Shown here piece by piece: positions 43,694 through 53,415 of a DNA stretch of 64,000 bases (positions within the stretch are counted from its first letter, which is position 1; every line of letters starts with the position of its first letter). The position numbers were made by a program, and so were the translations under genes. This DNA is from an uncultured Lachnospiraceae bacterium (GTDB lineage: Bacteria > Bacillota > Clostridia > Lachnospirales > Lachnospiraceae), in NCBI GenBank assembly GCA_947382415.1, contig CANCYO010000002.1, positions 110,473 through 174,472 of the forward strand, given 5' to 3'. The notes below the pieces were generated by a model. That model ran no database searches and was not told where the DNA came from. It saw nothing but the letters and a program-made list of their open reading frames with translations.

Positions 43694-45009
43694 TCAGGAA
43701 AGAAGGAAACAGGAATTATTTCAGGAAATCAGCGGCAGCTTTTTTGGCAGGAGCGGCGGTTCTCGTCATAGCGGCCTGCGGGGAGCGGAAGGACTTCAAT
43801 CTGATGGAGCCTGAGGCGGCCGAGGCGAGGCCCGTGACTCTGTACAGTCCGATGGAAAAAACGGATCCGAATGCGGAAAATGTGGCGAGAAGCGCCAGTG
43901 ACAAAACGATTGCCATGGCGGAGGAAGAACTTGGCGTATCTGTAAACTATGTCACATATACGGCGGAAAATTATCAGGATAAGACTTATGATGATGTGGC
44001 GCTGGAGCGGGCAAGGAACAATATGGATGATATTTATCTGCTCAATCCGGATGTTATCAAATCTTTGGGCGAAGACGGACTGCTTATGGATCTGTCGGAT
44101 CTTGCATGTGCACAAAATCTGCGGGACGTTGTTAAAACCGCAAATACAATTGATGGAAAACTGGTAGCCATTCCACAGGAGGTGGTGGCTTATGGCCTGT
44201 TTATCAACAAGGACATGTTCGACCGGTATCAGTTGGAACTGCCGGAGACCCCGGAGGATTTTCTGGAATGCTGCAGAGTGTTCAAAGAAAACGGAATAGA
44301 AACGCCGGTGGGGGCAAACCGTTGGTGGCTGGAAACTTTTGTTCTGGCACAGGCTTACGCCGATCTGTATAACGGCGGAAACACGGAGGCGGAGATTGCG
44401 GCTCTGAACAGCGGTGAAAGCAAATACAGCGATTATATGCGTCCCGGATTTGAGTTTCTTCAGGAGATGATCGACTGTGGATATATCGACGCAGAAAAGG
44501 CCTTGGTCAGCGAAGCGATCGAAGGAGAAGGAGCGGATTTTCTCGCGGGGAAAACGCCCATCGTCATGGCATACTGGGGGGCAGCTAACACGAATACCGC
44601 ATACGGGGATCCGGAGTTCAATATGCTCGTCATCGGTTTTCCCAGCAGCAGAGGACAGATGCCTGTAATGCCAATGACGGGTTTCGGCGTCGGCGCCGAT
44701 GCGGAACATGAGGAGGATGCCATGCGCGTTATGGACGTGATCCTTTCCGATGAAGCGCTTCAGGTATATGCGGAAACAAATAGAGTCATTTCACCGTCCA
44801 AAAATGTGGAGGTGGAATGTATTCCCGCATTAAAACCGTTGAACGACAGGATAGAGGAAAACGTATACGTTCTGGGAGCCAATGCGAACATGCAGTTGGA
44901 GCAGTGGGGAAATACCTGTCTCATCGTAAGGGATCTGTTAAGCGGTTCTACGGTGGATGAGTGCATGGCGGAATTTGACAGACTCCAGGGAGAAATTACA
45001 GGGGGATGA
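43690..45009 (+). CDS. Extracellular solute-binding lipoprotein (family 1)
   Basis: Starts with GTG inside the kinase stop codon. The 439-residue product has a signal peptide with lipobox VIAAC (Cys30), so it is anchored outside the membrane. The rest is a periplasmic-binding-protein fold: an YLLNPDVIKSL-like early lobe, GLFINKDMFDRYQLELPETPEDFLE and GANRWWLETFVLAQAY, typical of family 1 (sugar or oligosaccharide) binding proteins. No ABC permease genes are adjacent. Its position between the sensor kinase and a receiver protein suggests it presents a ligand to the kinase instead of serving transport (inference). Confidence 0.9.
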   Translation: MIRKEGNRNYFRKSAAAFLAGAAVLVIAACGERKDFNLMEPEAAEARPVTLYSPMEKTDPNAENVARSASDKTIAMAEEELGVSVNYVTYTAENYQDKTYDDVALERARNNMDDIYLLNPDVIKSLGEDGLLMDLSDLACAQNLRDVVKTANTIDGKLVAIPQEVVAYGLFINKDMFDRYQLELPETPEDFLECCRVFKENGIETPVGANRWWLETFVLAQAYADLYNGGNTEAEIAALNSGESKYSDYMRPGFEFLQEMIDCGYIDAEKALVSEAIEGEGADFLAGKTPIVMAYWGAANTNTAYGDPEFNMLVIGFPSSRGQMPVMPMTGFGVGADAEHEEDAMRVMDVILSDEALQVYAETNRVISPSKNVEVECIPALKPLNDRIEENVYVLGANANMQLEQWGNTCLIVRDLLSGSTVDECMAEFDRLQGEITGG

Positions 45010-45010
45010 A

Positions 45011-46096
45011 ATGCAAAGGATACTGGTGGTGGATGACGCGGAGGTAAACCGTGAATTGCTGCGCAATATGCTGAAAGATGAATATATCGTCGAGACGGCG
45101 GAGGATGGGGAACAGGCGCTGAAAAAGCTGCAGGGGCGTCACAGGGAGACCGCTGCGGTTCTGCTGGATCTGCAGATGCCGAAAATGGACGGTTTTGCGG
45201 TTATCGCGGCGCTCAAAGAAAAGGGATGGATGAAAAGGATTCCCGTGCTCATCATAAGCAGTGAGCACGGCGCGGAGGTGGAAAAACGGTGTTTTGAGCT
45301 GGGAGTGCTGGATTTTATACACAAACCTTTTGAGAGTTCCATCATAAAAAACCGCATCAGAAACACGATAGATCTGTTTGATTACAAGAACCGACTGGAA
45401 GAGCAGGTGGAGGAACAGGCGCAGACTCTGGAGCAGCAGAGGCAGATCATCCGTATGCAGGCGGAAAAGCTCAGCGAAGAAAAGTCTTTTGACAGACTCA
45501 TGATGGAGTACCAGGCGGCTATTATGGAAGTGGAGACCAGATTCCATGTGCTGAATGCGGAGCTTTCCCGGGAATACAACAGGAATCCCGTGGAATCCAT
45601 TAAGAGCAGGTTGAAATCTCCTGAAAGTATATATGAAAAGCTGCGCAGAAAGGGATATCCTGTGACAGTGGAGAGCATCAGGGAGAATCTGTCGGATGTG
45701 GCGGGGCTGCGGGTGATCTGCTCTTTTCCCGATGACATCTATCGTCTGGCGGATCTTTTTGTCCGGCAGGGAGCGGTCATTCTGCTGAGCAGAAAGGACT
45801 ATATCAGGTACCCTAAGGCCAATGGTTATCGGAGTCTGCATCTGATCCTGAATGTCCCGATCTTTTTGCTTCAGGAGCAGAAATATATGAAAGTTGAGGT
45901 GCAGTTTCGGACTATTGCAATGGATTTTTGGGCCAGTCTGGAGCATAAGCTGAAATACAAAAGGAATGTGGATAATACGGAGGAGATCGTCCGGCAGTTG
46001 AAAAACTGCGCCGACTCTATAGAAGCGCTGGATTATCAGATGCAGGAGATCCGAAACAGGATAGATAAGTCCCTGCCTGCCGATGGCGGATATTGA
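45011..46096 (+). CDS. Response-regulator receiver fused to a RelA/SpoT-type (p)ppGpp synthetase
   Basis: The start at 45011 is one base after the lipoprotein stop, with AGGGGGA upstream. The 361-residue protein begins with a receiver domain (1-120; ILVVDDAE, phosphoacceptor Asp53 in LLDLQMPKMDG, Lys in IHKPFE). A coiled coil (about 122-165) leads to a synthetase domain like small alarmone synthetases (about 175-345). Key synthetase elements are present: IKSRLKSPESI (Lys198, Arg200, Lys202), DVAGLRVICSF, PKANGYRSLHL with Tyr273, and Glu296 and Gln298 in VEVQFRT. No HD hydrolase, TGS or ACT domain is present. Phosphorylation by the neighbouring kinase could switch pppGpp/ppGpp synthesis. Family calls are firm; the coupling is inference. 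Confidence 0.92.
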   Translation: MQRILVVDDAEVNRELLRNMLKDEYIVETAEDGEQALKKLQGRHRETAAVLLDLQMPKMDGFAVIAALKEKGWMKRIPVLIISSEHGAEVEKRCFELGVLDFIHKPFESSIIKNRIRNTIDLFDYKNRLEEQVEEQAQTLEQQRQIIRMQAEKLSEEKSFDRLMMEYQAAIMEVETRFHVLNAELSREYNRNPVESIKSRLKSPESIYEKLRRKGYPVTVESIRENLSDVAGLRVICSFPDDIYRLADLFVRQGAVILLSRKDYIRYPKANGYRSLHLILNVPIFLLQEQKYMKVEVQFRTIAMDFWASLEHKLKYKRNVDNTEEIVRQLKNCADSIEALDYQMQEIRNRIDKSLPADGGY

Positions 46097-46121
46097 CGAG
46101 ACACTTTCTGCATAGTATAAT
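46093..46121 (+). promoter_or_regulatory. Promoter of the AraC-type regulator gene
   Basis: TTGACG (46093-46098, overlapping the upstream stop codon), 17-base spacer, consensus TATAAT (46116-46121). Confidence 0.75.
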
Positions 46122-46199
46122 GATATTGCACATATTTGGGAAATTAAGATCTAAAATGATGCAAAAATAAAAAGATATATCCAAAAGGCGGAGTGAACG

Positions 46200-47108
46200 A
46201 TGCAGAGATCGGCAGGCGGTTCGGATATTTTATACATGGCGGATTTTCCCTATTGGGTTGAGCGGATCGTCCGGGAGCCTGAGGAATCCGGCTACGGGAA
46301 TTTTTCCGTGATGCGCTGGCACGAAAATCTTCGTCTGGTTTATGTGTGGGAGGGGACAGTGGAGATTCGCACACTGGTTCAGACTGTGCCTTTGCAGGCG
46401 GGGGAGGGAATCTTTATCAACCGGGATGTGGCACATTTGCTGGATGCAGGGACAGTCTGCCGCTGCGACAGTTTTTTGTTCCCGGCCTTCTTTCTGGAAT
46501 TTTATCCGGGAGGACCTGCCAAAGTTTTGACGGATCGTCTGGTGGGCAGTGAGGCGCTGCCTGTCTGTGTGTTTCGGGCCGGGGAGGCATGGCATGAGCG
46601 GGTGCTTGCAGACCTGAGGGAGCTCTCCGGTCTGGAGACGCAAAGGACCATGTGCTATCCTTATGAAGTGCTGGTCCGGCTCTCCGCTCTGTGGCTTGAG
46701 ATGCTTCAAAATATCCGGCTTCCGGAACCGGCGAAGCTTAAACGCTCCGCTCCGAAGCGCAGGTCCGCGCTGCAAATGCGCACACTGCGCATGGAGAAAT
46801 TCCTGTATTATATCGCGCAGCACTACAGGGAAGAGGTTTCGCTGGAGGAACTTGCAGCCAGCGCCGGTGTGAGCAAATCGGAGTGCCTTCGATGCTTTAA
46901 GCAGAGTCTGAACACCACACCATACAAATATCTCATGGACTACAGACTTTCCAAAGCAATGGATTTGCTGTTACACACGGACAGACAGGTCAGTGAGATC
47001 GGTGTGCTGACAGGATTTGACCAGCCTAGCTATTTTGGAAAATGTTTTCGCGACAGATTGGGATGTACGCCGAAGGAATATCGGAGAAAAAACTTGAAAA
47101 ACTTATGA
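46200..47108 (+). CDS. AraC family transcriptional regulator
   Basis: A 302-residue regulator with an N-terminal cupin-like sensing domain (about 20-130, with LRLVYVWEGTVEI and GEGIFINRDVAHLL) and a C-terminal AraC DNA-binding domain (about 200-300). The latter has two helix-turn-helices: VSLEELAASAGVSKSECLRCFKQS-type first, and VSEIGVLTGF...YFGKCFRDRLGCTPKEYR second. Such regulators usually sense sugars or related small molecules. It has its own promoter at the end of the alarmone-synthetase gene. Targets unknown. Confidence 0.92.
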   Translation: MQRSAGGSDILYMADFPYWVERIVREPEESGYGNFSVMRWHENLRLVYVWEGTVEIRTLVQTVPLQAGEGIFINRDVAHLLDAGTVCRCDSFLFPAFFLEFYPGGPAKVLTDRLVGSEALPVCVFRAGEAWHERVLADLRELSGLETQRTMCYPYEVLVRLSALWLEMLQNIRLPEPAKLKRSAPKRRSALQMRTLRMEKFLYYIAQHYREEVSLEELAASAGVSKSECLRCFKQSLNTTPYKYLMDYRLSKAMDLLLHTDRQVSEIGVLTGFDQPSYFGKCFRDRLGCTPKEYRRKNLKNL

Positions 47109-47116
47109 GAAAACTG

Positions 47117-47145
47117 TTTCCAAGCGAAAGAATATTTGATACAAT
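47117..47145 (+). promoter_or_regulatory. Possible promoter of the DUF1905 gene
   Basis: TTTCCA (47117-47122), 17-base spacer, TACAAT (47140-47145), 71 bases before the ATG. Confidence 0.4.
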
Positions 47146-47216
47146 CTAGACAATAAGTAATAATCGAGAGATCATCCGGTCTGACATCAGGGCAGACGGA
47201 CAGAAATGGAGGAAAC

Positions 47217-47885
47217 ATGAGATATTTTTTTGAGTCCGCAATTGAAAAAAAGGACAAGGGATATATGATTCAGATTCCCTTTAATATTTGGGAGGTCTGC
47301 AAACAGCGCGAGGTGATCAAAGCCGATGTGGTTCTGGATAACAAGATCATCGATTGTGAGCTGCTTCCCCGCGAAAAGGGTAATTATGAGATTCATATTC
47401 CCGATGCGGAGGGTGTGAGCGTGGAGCTTGGAGTGCCCCATAAGATTCTGCTGCATGTAAACGGTTCCCTGATCCGCATGGACCAGAACAGCCCTTACAG
47501 TTTTGAGAATCCTGTGCGCAAGATCGACAGTATGAACGTGATCATTCAGCCTGAGGACGGACTGTGCGGACAGGCCTGTGTGGCAATGTTGGCCGGCGTG
47601 ACCATCGCTGAGGTGATCACGGTTATGGACTGCAGGGAGTGGCAGGCTACCATGGGACGCGTGATTTCCGCGCTGAACTATTATGGCATCGACCATACGG
47701 ATATCATCAATTACACTGAGGGACGCGATGCGGTGCTGCCCAAGTGCTGTATCATGATGGAAAAGATGGGGCGTTTCTGCCATTATCTGGTACATTATGA
47801 CGGCAAGTATTATGATTCTAACCTGGGTGTGCTGGAGGAGTATGATATGAGCAAGCTTCTCGGATATCTGGAGATCAAGTGCTAA
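47217..47885 (+). CDS. DUF1905 domain fused to a cysteine-peptidase-like (papain/C39-like) domain
   Basis: A 222-residue cytoplasmic protein. Residues 1-90 match DUF1905 (YFFESAIEKKDKGYMIQIPF... to HKILLHVNGSLIR). Residues about 105-222 look like a papain-like or C39-like domain: DGLCGQACVAMLAG with candidate catalytic Cys, and HYLVHYDGKYYDSNLG with candidate His and an Asp/Asn. No signal peptide, which is unusual for C39-like exporters' peptidases. GGAGG precedes the ATG. Function unknown; proteolytic activity is plausible but unproven. Confidence 0.72.
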   Translation: MRYFFESAIEKKDKGYMIQIPFNIWEVCKQREVIKADVVLDNKIIDCELLPREKGNYEIHIPDAEGVSVELGVPHKILLHVNGSLIRMDQNSPYSFENPVRKIDSMNVIIQPEDGLCGQACVAMLAGVTIAEVITVMDCREWQATMGRVISALNYYGIDHTDIINYTEGRDAVLPKCCIMMEKMGRFCHYLVHYDGKYYDSNLGVLEEYDMSKLLGYLEIKC

Positions 47886-47937
47886 GCGTAAACAAGCTGA
47901 ATTTTTGCTTAATGGGTTGAGAAAGCAGAAAAAATGC

Positions 47938-47976
47938 AAAGGCTGTCCGGTTTTGATGTGGCCGGACAGCCTTTTT
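47938..47976 (+). terminator. Rho-independent terminator
   Basis: Ten-base perfect inverted repeat GGCTGTCCGG (47941-47950) and CCGGACAGCC (47962-47971) with flanking AAA and TTTTT. Confidence 0.95.
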
Positions 47977-48122
47977 GCAGGCAGTCCCGTAGTTTGCATT
48001 ATTTTCCAATTATAAATTAATTATAAAATCGTGATTTCGCGATTTAAAAGAGAAAACGGAAGAATTCACGAGATAAATAAAGAAAAAGTGAGAATGAGTG
48101 GCCTTTATTGCTCTGCATCCAT

Positions 48123-48151
48123 TTGCAAAGCCCCGCATATAAAACTAATAT
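48123..48151 (+). promoter_or_regulatory. Sigma-A promoter of groESL
   Basis: TTGCAA (48123-48128), 17-base spacer, TAATAT (48146-48151), just upstream of the CIRCE operator. Confidence 0.7.
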
Positions 48152-48163
48152 ATGTTTTAGCAA

Positions 48164-48190
48164 TTAGCACTCAAACCAAATGAGTGCTAA
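48164..48190 (+). promoter_or_regulatory. CIRCE operator (HrcA-binding site)
   Basis: Perfect consensus TTAGCACTC (48164-48172), N9, GAGTGCTAA (48182-48190). HrcA binds this element and represses groESL and dnaK operons until heat shock. Its place just after the -10 box fits this. Confidence 0.98.
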
Positions 48191-48249
48191 CAAAAAAGAA
48201 AGTCAGGATAAAAAGCCAAGACAAACAATTCATATAAGGAGGCAGAATT

Positions 48250-48534
48250 ATGAAATTAGTACCTTTGGGCGACAGAGTTGTATTGAAGCAGTTAGTGGCA
48301 GAGGAGACTACCAAGTCCGGTATCGTGCTTCCCGGCCAGAATAAGGAGAAGCCCCAGCAGGCTGAAGTCATTGCAGTGGGCCCCGGCGGAACCGTGGACG
48401 GCAAGGAGGTCAAGATGGAGGTCAAGGTCGGAGATCAGGTGATCTTCTCCAAGTACTCCGGCACAGAAGTAAAGATGGATGAAGAAGAATACATCATTGT
48501 GAAACAGAATGATATCCTGGCTGTCATTCAGTAA
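48250..48534 (+). CDS. groES: Co-chaperonin GroES
   Basis: A 94-residue Hsp10: LVPLGDRVVLKQ opening, mobile loop around ETTKSGIVLPGQNKEKPQQ, and VKVGDQVIFSKYSGTEV. It forms the heptameric lid of GroEL. AAGGAGG precedes the ATG. First gene of the CIRCE-controlled operon. Confidence 0.99.
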   Translation: MKLVPLGDRVVLKQLVAEETTKSGIVLPGQNKEKPQQAEVIAVGPGGTVDGKEVKMEVKVGDQVIFSKYSGTEVKMDEEEYIIVKQNDILAVIQ

Positions 48535-48592
48535 CAGAAATCCGGTAACAGAAAAGATTCAAAACACAATTTTGCAACATATTATTTTGTAA

Positions 48593-50230
<1,638 letters not shown>

Positions 50231-50257
50231 ACTCCGCACAGAAATATTGCACAGATA

Positions 50258-50296
50258 CAGGCATGACTGGTTCAGTATCAGTCATGCCTGCTTTTC
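50258..50296 (+). terminator. Rho-independent terminator of groESL
   Basis: Twelve-base perfect inverted repeat CAGGCATGACTG (50258-50269) and CAGTCATGCCTG (50279-50290), followed by CTTTTC. Confidence 0.92.
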
Positions 50297-50326
50297 TCTT
50301 TGTTCGGAAAAGTAAACGGGAAGCTG

Positions 50327-51007
50327 TCAGTGAATTACCTTATAGCGTAATCTGAGATATGAGTTCTCCAGAACGATACATTCCTGCAATTTCAACACAC
50401 CTAATCCCGATAATTCGTTTTCTGACAATAAGGATTTTCCGTCAATTAAAGTAGAGGTATCTTTACCGCCAATTAATACGGGGGCAACGACAACATCAAT
50501 ATAATCCAGAAGCTTTTCACGAAGAAACAATCCGTTTAATGTACCGCCTGTTTGTACCGTTATTCGCTCACAACCATATTCTGATCTGAGTTCTGCAAGA
50601 ACATCTTTCAGCGATAGTTCATTTTGATATATGATATTGAGATTATCCGCTTCCATATCAAATGCCGGATGTTTTTCGTTGGATGTAACCAGCACAAATT
50701 GTTTTGATAAGGCGCATAAATACCGTATGCCATGCTCGTTTAAATATTTATTATCGATTACAACAAAGGAGACGGGCGTTTTATTTGGCATTTTCGCGGT
50801 GTTAATACCGATTTTGGCCTGCACTCTGCCTGAGTTAAGCGACCATAGATCTGTTGTCTGCTCTATCTCATAATATTGATGTAATCCTTCTTTAACTCCT
50901 GCAATTTTAGGTAAGTCCTTATCCACGTCTAAATCATCTGATGCGCCGGTGCTGATTTTGCCATCGACAGACATTAACATAAATAAAGTTGTAACAGGTC
51001 GGTCCAT
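50327..51007 (-). CDS. RibD C-terminal-domain / dihydrofolate-reductase-like protein
   Basis: A 226-residue stand-alone RibD_C domain. The opening PVTTLFMLMSVDGKIS, the middle NEKHPA-like segment, and VQTGGTLNGLFLREKLLDYIDVVVAPVLIGG are typical of riboflavin-type pyrimidine reductases. It probably uses NADPH to reduce a ribosylamino-pyrimidine or related compound. No rib genes are adjacent. The start at 51007 follows GGAGGG; the extension to 51067 lacks support. It is convergent with groEL and somewhat AT-rich. Confidence 0.88.
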   Translation of the reverse strand: MDRPVTTLFMLMSVDGKISTGASDDLDVDKDLPKIAGVKEGLHQYYEIEQTTDLWSLNSGRVQAKIGINTAKMPNKTPVSFVVIDNKYLNEHGIRYLCALSKQFVLVTSNEKHPAFDMEADNLNIIYQNELSLKDVLAELRSEYGCERITVQTGGTLNGLFLREKLLDYIDVVVAPVLIGGKDTSTLIDGKSLLSENELSGLGVLKLQECIVLENSYLRLRYKVIH

Positions 51008-51066
51008 TTTATCCCTCCAATTTCCCATTAATGTTTTTTTATAAAATATTAGCCTTAAAACAAGCA

Positions 51067-51095
51067 TTGTATTAAGGTGTTAAGTTTAGTATAAT
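51067..51095 (+). promoter_or_regulatory. Promoter of the prolyl-tRNA editing gene
   Basis: TTGTAT (51067-51072), 17-base spacer, consensus TATAAT (51090-51095). Confidence 0.65.
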
Positions 51096-51167
51096 ATATT
51101 GAAAATGAATTTTAAACAGGTTTCGGAAAATGAGTGAAACAAATACCTTGGCACACAGGAGGAGAAG

Positions 51168-51713
51168 ATGGGGCTTGTATTATTTAATGGGCGCCCGGAG
51201 AGTACGGCTGGACGGCTGGAAAAAGAAATGAGAGTATATGATCTGCTGGACAGACTTGGAATGGAATATTACCGGATCGACCATGCTCCGGCCATGAACA
51301 TGGAGGTTTGCCGTGACATTGACGAAGTGCTGGGGGCTTTGATCTGTAAAAATCTGTTTTTGTGTAATCGGCAGAAAACTCAGTTTTATCTGTTGATGAT
51401 TCCGGGTGATAAGACCTTTCATACGAAGGAACTGTCCGCGCAGATCGGCAGCGCGCGATTGTCATTCGGGGATGAGGAGTTTATGGAAAAATTTCTCGAC
51501 ATCACACCCGGCGCAGTTAGCATTATGGGGCTGATGAACGATGTGGACAACAGAGTGAAACTGCTGGTGGATGAGGATGTGCTGAAGGAAGAGTTTTTAG
51601 GCTGTCACCCCTGCGTCAACACGTCCAGTTTAAAATTGTATACCAAAGATGTCTTTGGCTGCTTTCTGAAGGCGGTTCATCACGATATGACTTTGGTACA
51701 TCTAAGCGCGTAA
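51168..51713 (+). CDS. Prolyl-tRNA editing protein (YbaK/ProX-type deacylase)
   Basis: A 181-residue trans-editing domain. It matches ProX/PrdX proteins, which hydrolyse Ala-tRNA(Pro): RIDHAPAMNMEVCRDIDEVLGALICKNLFL near the N-terminus, the conserved lysine of the pocket in this stretch, GDKTFHTKELSAQIG, and PGAVSIMGLMND. AGGAG precedes the ATG. Soluble. No prolyl-tRNA synthetase gene is nearby. Several Firmicutes carry the protein as a free-standing gene. Confidence 0.9.
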   Translation: MGLVLFNGRPESTAGRLEKEMRVYDLLDRLGMEYYRIDHAPAMNMEVCRDIDEVLGALICKNLFLCNRQKTQFYLLMIPGDKTFHTKELSAQIGSARLSFGDEEFMEKFLDITPGAVSIMGLMNDVDNRVKLLVDEDVLKEEFLGCHPCVNTSSLKLYTKDVFGCFLKAVHHDMTLVHLSA

Positions 51714-51762
51714 ACAGCGGCGGTATGGAAAGCGGTTTTGTAAAGGAAGGTAAGCATGAATC

Positions 51763-52818
51763 ATGAAAAAAACGAAGAGAATACTGTTTGGCCTTGCAGT
51801 TGTAATTATAGTTTTTGCAGGAATCATGTATTTTATGTTCAGGCATGAATTGAAAACACTCAGCAACTTGAAAGAGAAGAGTGCTGGCGTATATACCATG
51901 ACTTATGATGGAGATTATGGGTTTGATGAATTTTTGCAGACTGGCGCCAACAGTGATGCGGATATAGAGGCTTTTGTTGCAAAAAGATTACTGAAAGGTC
52001 TTCCGATTGAGTTAAATGTACGAGATGCCGGTTGTACTGCATTTGTTTCCCGAAATGAAGAAGGCGACATAATCTACGCAAGAAATTTTGATTTTGTTTA
52101 TGCTCCGTTTTTGCAGGTACATACTGATCCTGACAATGGTTACGCATCTGTTTCCACGGTGAATCTTTCTTTTGCCGGATATGGGAAGGACAACCTTCCG
52201 TCATCGGGAGTATCGTTTAACAATTTTCTGACTTTGGCGGCGCCGTACCTTCCCTTTGACGGTATGAATGAAAAAGGGGTATGTATTGCGCTTCTGGCAG
52301 TTCCTGAGGTTCAAATGATTGACGATCCCGATAAGATTACATTAAATACAACGACAGCTATTCGCCTTGTTCTGGATAAAGCGGCTTCGACAGATGAGGC
52401 TGTGGAGTTGTTAAAGAATTACAATATTTATTTTTCAGGCAATGTTACATGTCATTTCTTAATTGCAGATGCAACGGGCAAATCAGTAATTGTGGAGTAT
52501 TACGATGATAGGTTGCAGGTTGTTGAATCCGACGCGGATTATCAGATTGCGTCAAATTTTATTGCGTATAACGGTTTAAATATTGGAGAGGGTTATACCG
52601 AATTTGATCGTTATAATGCGGTAGAGGAAATTTTACGGAATAAGAATGTCGTTACCATGGAGGAATGTGAGAATCTTTTGAATACAATCGGTGTGTATGA
52701 CGGTGAAACGGATAAACTTCAGTGGTCGGTAGTTTATAATCTGACAGACAAGACAGGAAGAATATGGCCGCATAGAGATACCGGTGAATCATGGGATTTT
52801 ACGATTCTTCCATTTTAG
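51763..52818 (+). CDS. Membrane-anchored choloylglycine-hydrolase-family amide hydrolase
   Basis: A 351-residue Ntn-type hydrolase of the linear amide C-N hydrolase family (relatives: bile-salt hydrolase, penicillin V acylase). An N-terminal membrane helix (about 7-27) anchors it outside the cell. The usual nucleophile cysteine is internal, in DAGCTAFVSRNEEGDIIYARNFDF, so activation would need removal of the preceding residues or a different mode. Other family segments: PYLPFDGMNEKGVCIALLA and TTAIRLVLDKAAS. AAGGAAGG precedes the ATG. Bile-salt versus N-acyl amide substrate is not decidable here. Confidence 0.85.
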   Translation: MKKTKRILFGLAVVIIVFAGIMYFMFRHELKTLSNLKEKSAGVYTMTYDGDYGFDEFLQTGANSDADIEAFVAKRLLKGLPIELNVRDAGCTAFVSRNEEGDIIYARNFDFVYAPFLQVHTDPDNGYASVSTVNLSFAGYGKDNLPSSGVSFNNFLTLAAPYLPFDGMNEKGVCIALLAVPEVQMIDDPDKITLNTTTAIRLVLDKAASTDEAVELLKNYNIYFSGNVTCHFLIADATGKSVIVEYYDDRLQVVESDADYQIASNFIAYNGLNIGEGYTEFDRYNAVEEILRNKNVVTMEECENLLNTIGVYDGETDKLQWSVVYNLTDKTGRIWPHRDTGESWDFTILPF

Positions 52819-52902
52819 TTTTTTCCAGTGCAGGGAAATTGGTTTTATTGAAACCGCTATAAATCGAGATTGAATTTGCAGAGGACACGGAGGAAAATAT
52901 AG

Positions 52903-53415
52903 ATGGTTTTAATGGTTGATACAACAGCAAATCATATAGGAAAAGTAATAACAGAGGAATTGCTTCGCAGTGGTGAAAATGCAGCCGGGTTTGAGTTGAT
53001 TGACACCACCGGGATGCACATTTCGCATTGTGTGGGGTGTAATTACTGCTGGCTGAAAACGCCGGGAGTATGTGCCATTCAGGACGATTATGAGCCGATT
53101 TTGAGAAAAATGAGCAAAGCTGACCAGGTTTGGCTGATTTCAGATACGCACTTTGGATTTGTTTCCTGGCAGACCAAAAACATTGTAGACAGAATTATGC
53201 CGCTTGTCACCATGTATCTGAAATTCAAAGACGGGCAGATGCGTCATGTAATGCGTTATGATCACCAGCCGGATATTGGGATTATCTATACCGGAGACGG
53301 CGACCAGGCTTATCTTGAGCGGTGGTGTCAACGTACTGCATTAAATTTAGGAAGCCGTTCACTGGGAGTCTTTTCTGAAGGTAACAAAAAGGAGGCAGTT
53401 TCATGCATGTTGTAA
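52903..53415 (+). CDS. Flavodoxin-fold NAD(P)H-dependent reductase (iron-sulfur flavoprotein-like)
   Basis: A 170-residue flavodoxin-fold protein with the CVGCNYCWLKTPGVCAIQDD cysteine motif typical of the iron-sulfur-flavoprotein/NADPH-dependent FMN-reductase group. The N-terminal phosphate-binding region (MVLMVDTTANHIGKVI) is atypical: the usual GSPR motif is replaced, so FMN binding may be altered. The next gene overlaps its end by 13 bases and has the intact motif, so the two may form a heterodimer. AGGAAAA precedes the ATG. Confidence 0.78.
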   Translation: MVLMVDTTANHIGKVITEELLRSGENAAGFELIDTTGMHISHCVGCNYCWLKTPGVCAIQDDYEPILRKMSKADQVWLISDTHFGFVSWQTKNIVDRIMPLVTMYLKFKDGQMRHVMRYDHQPDIGIIYTGDGDQAYLERWCQRTALNLGSRSLGVFSEGNKKEAVSCML

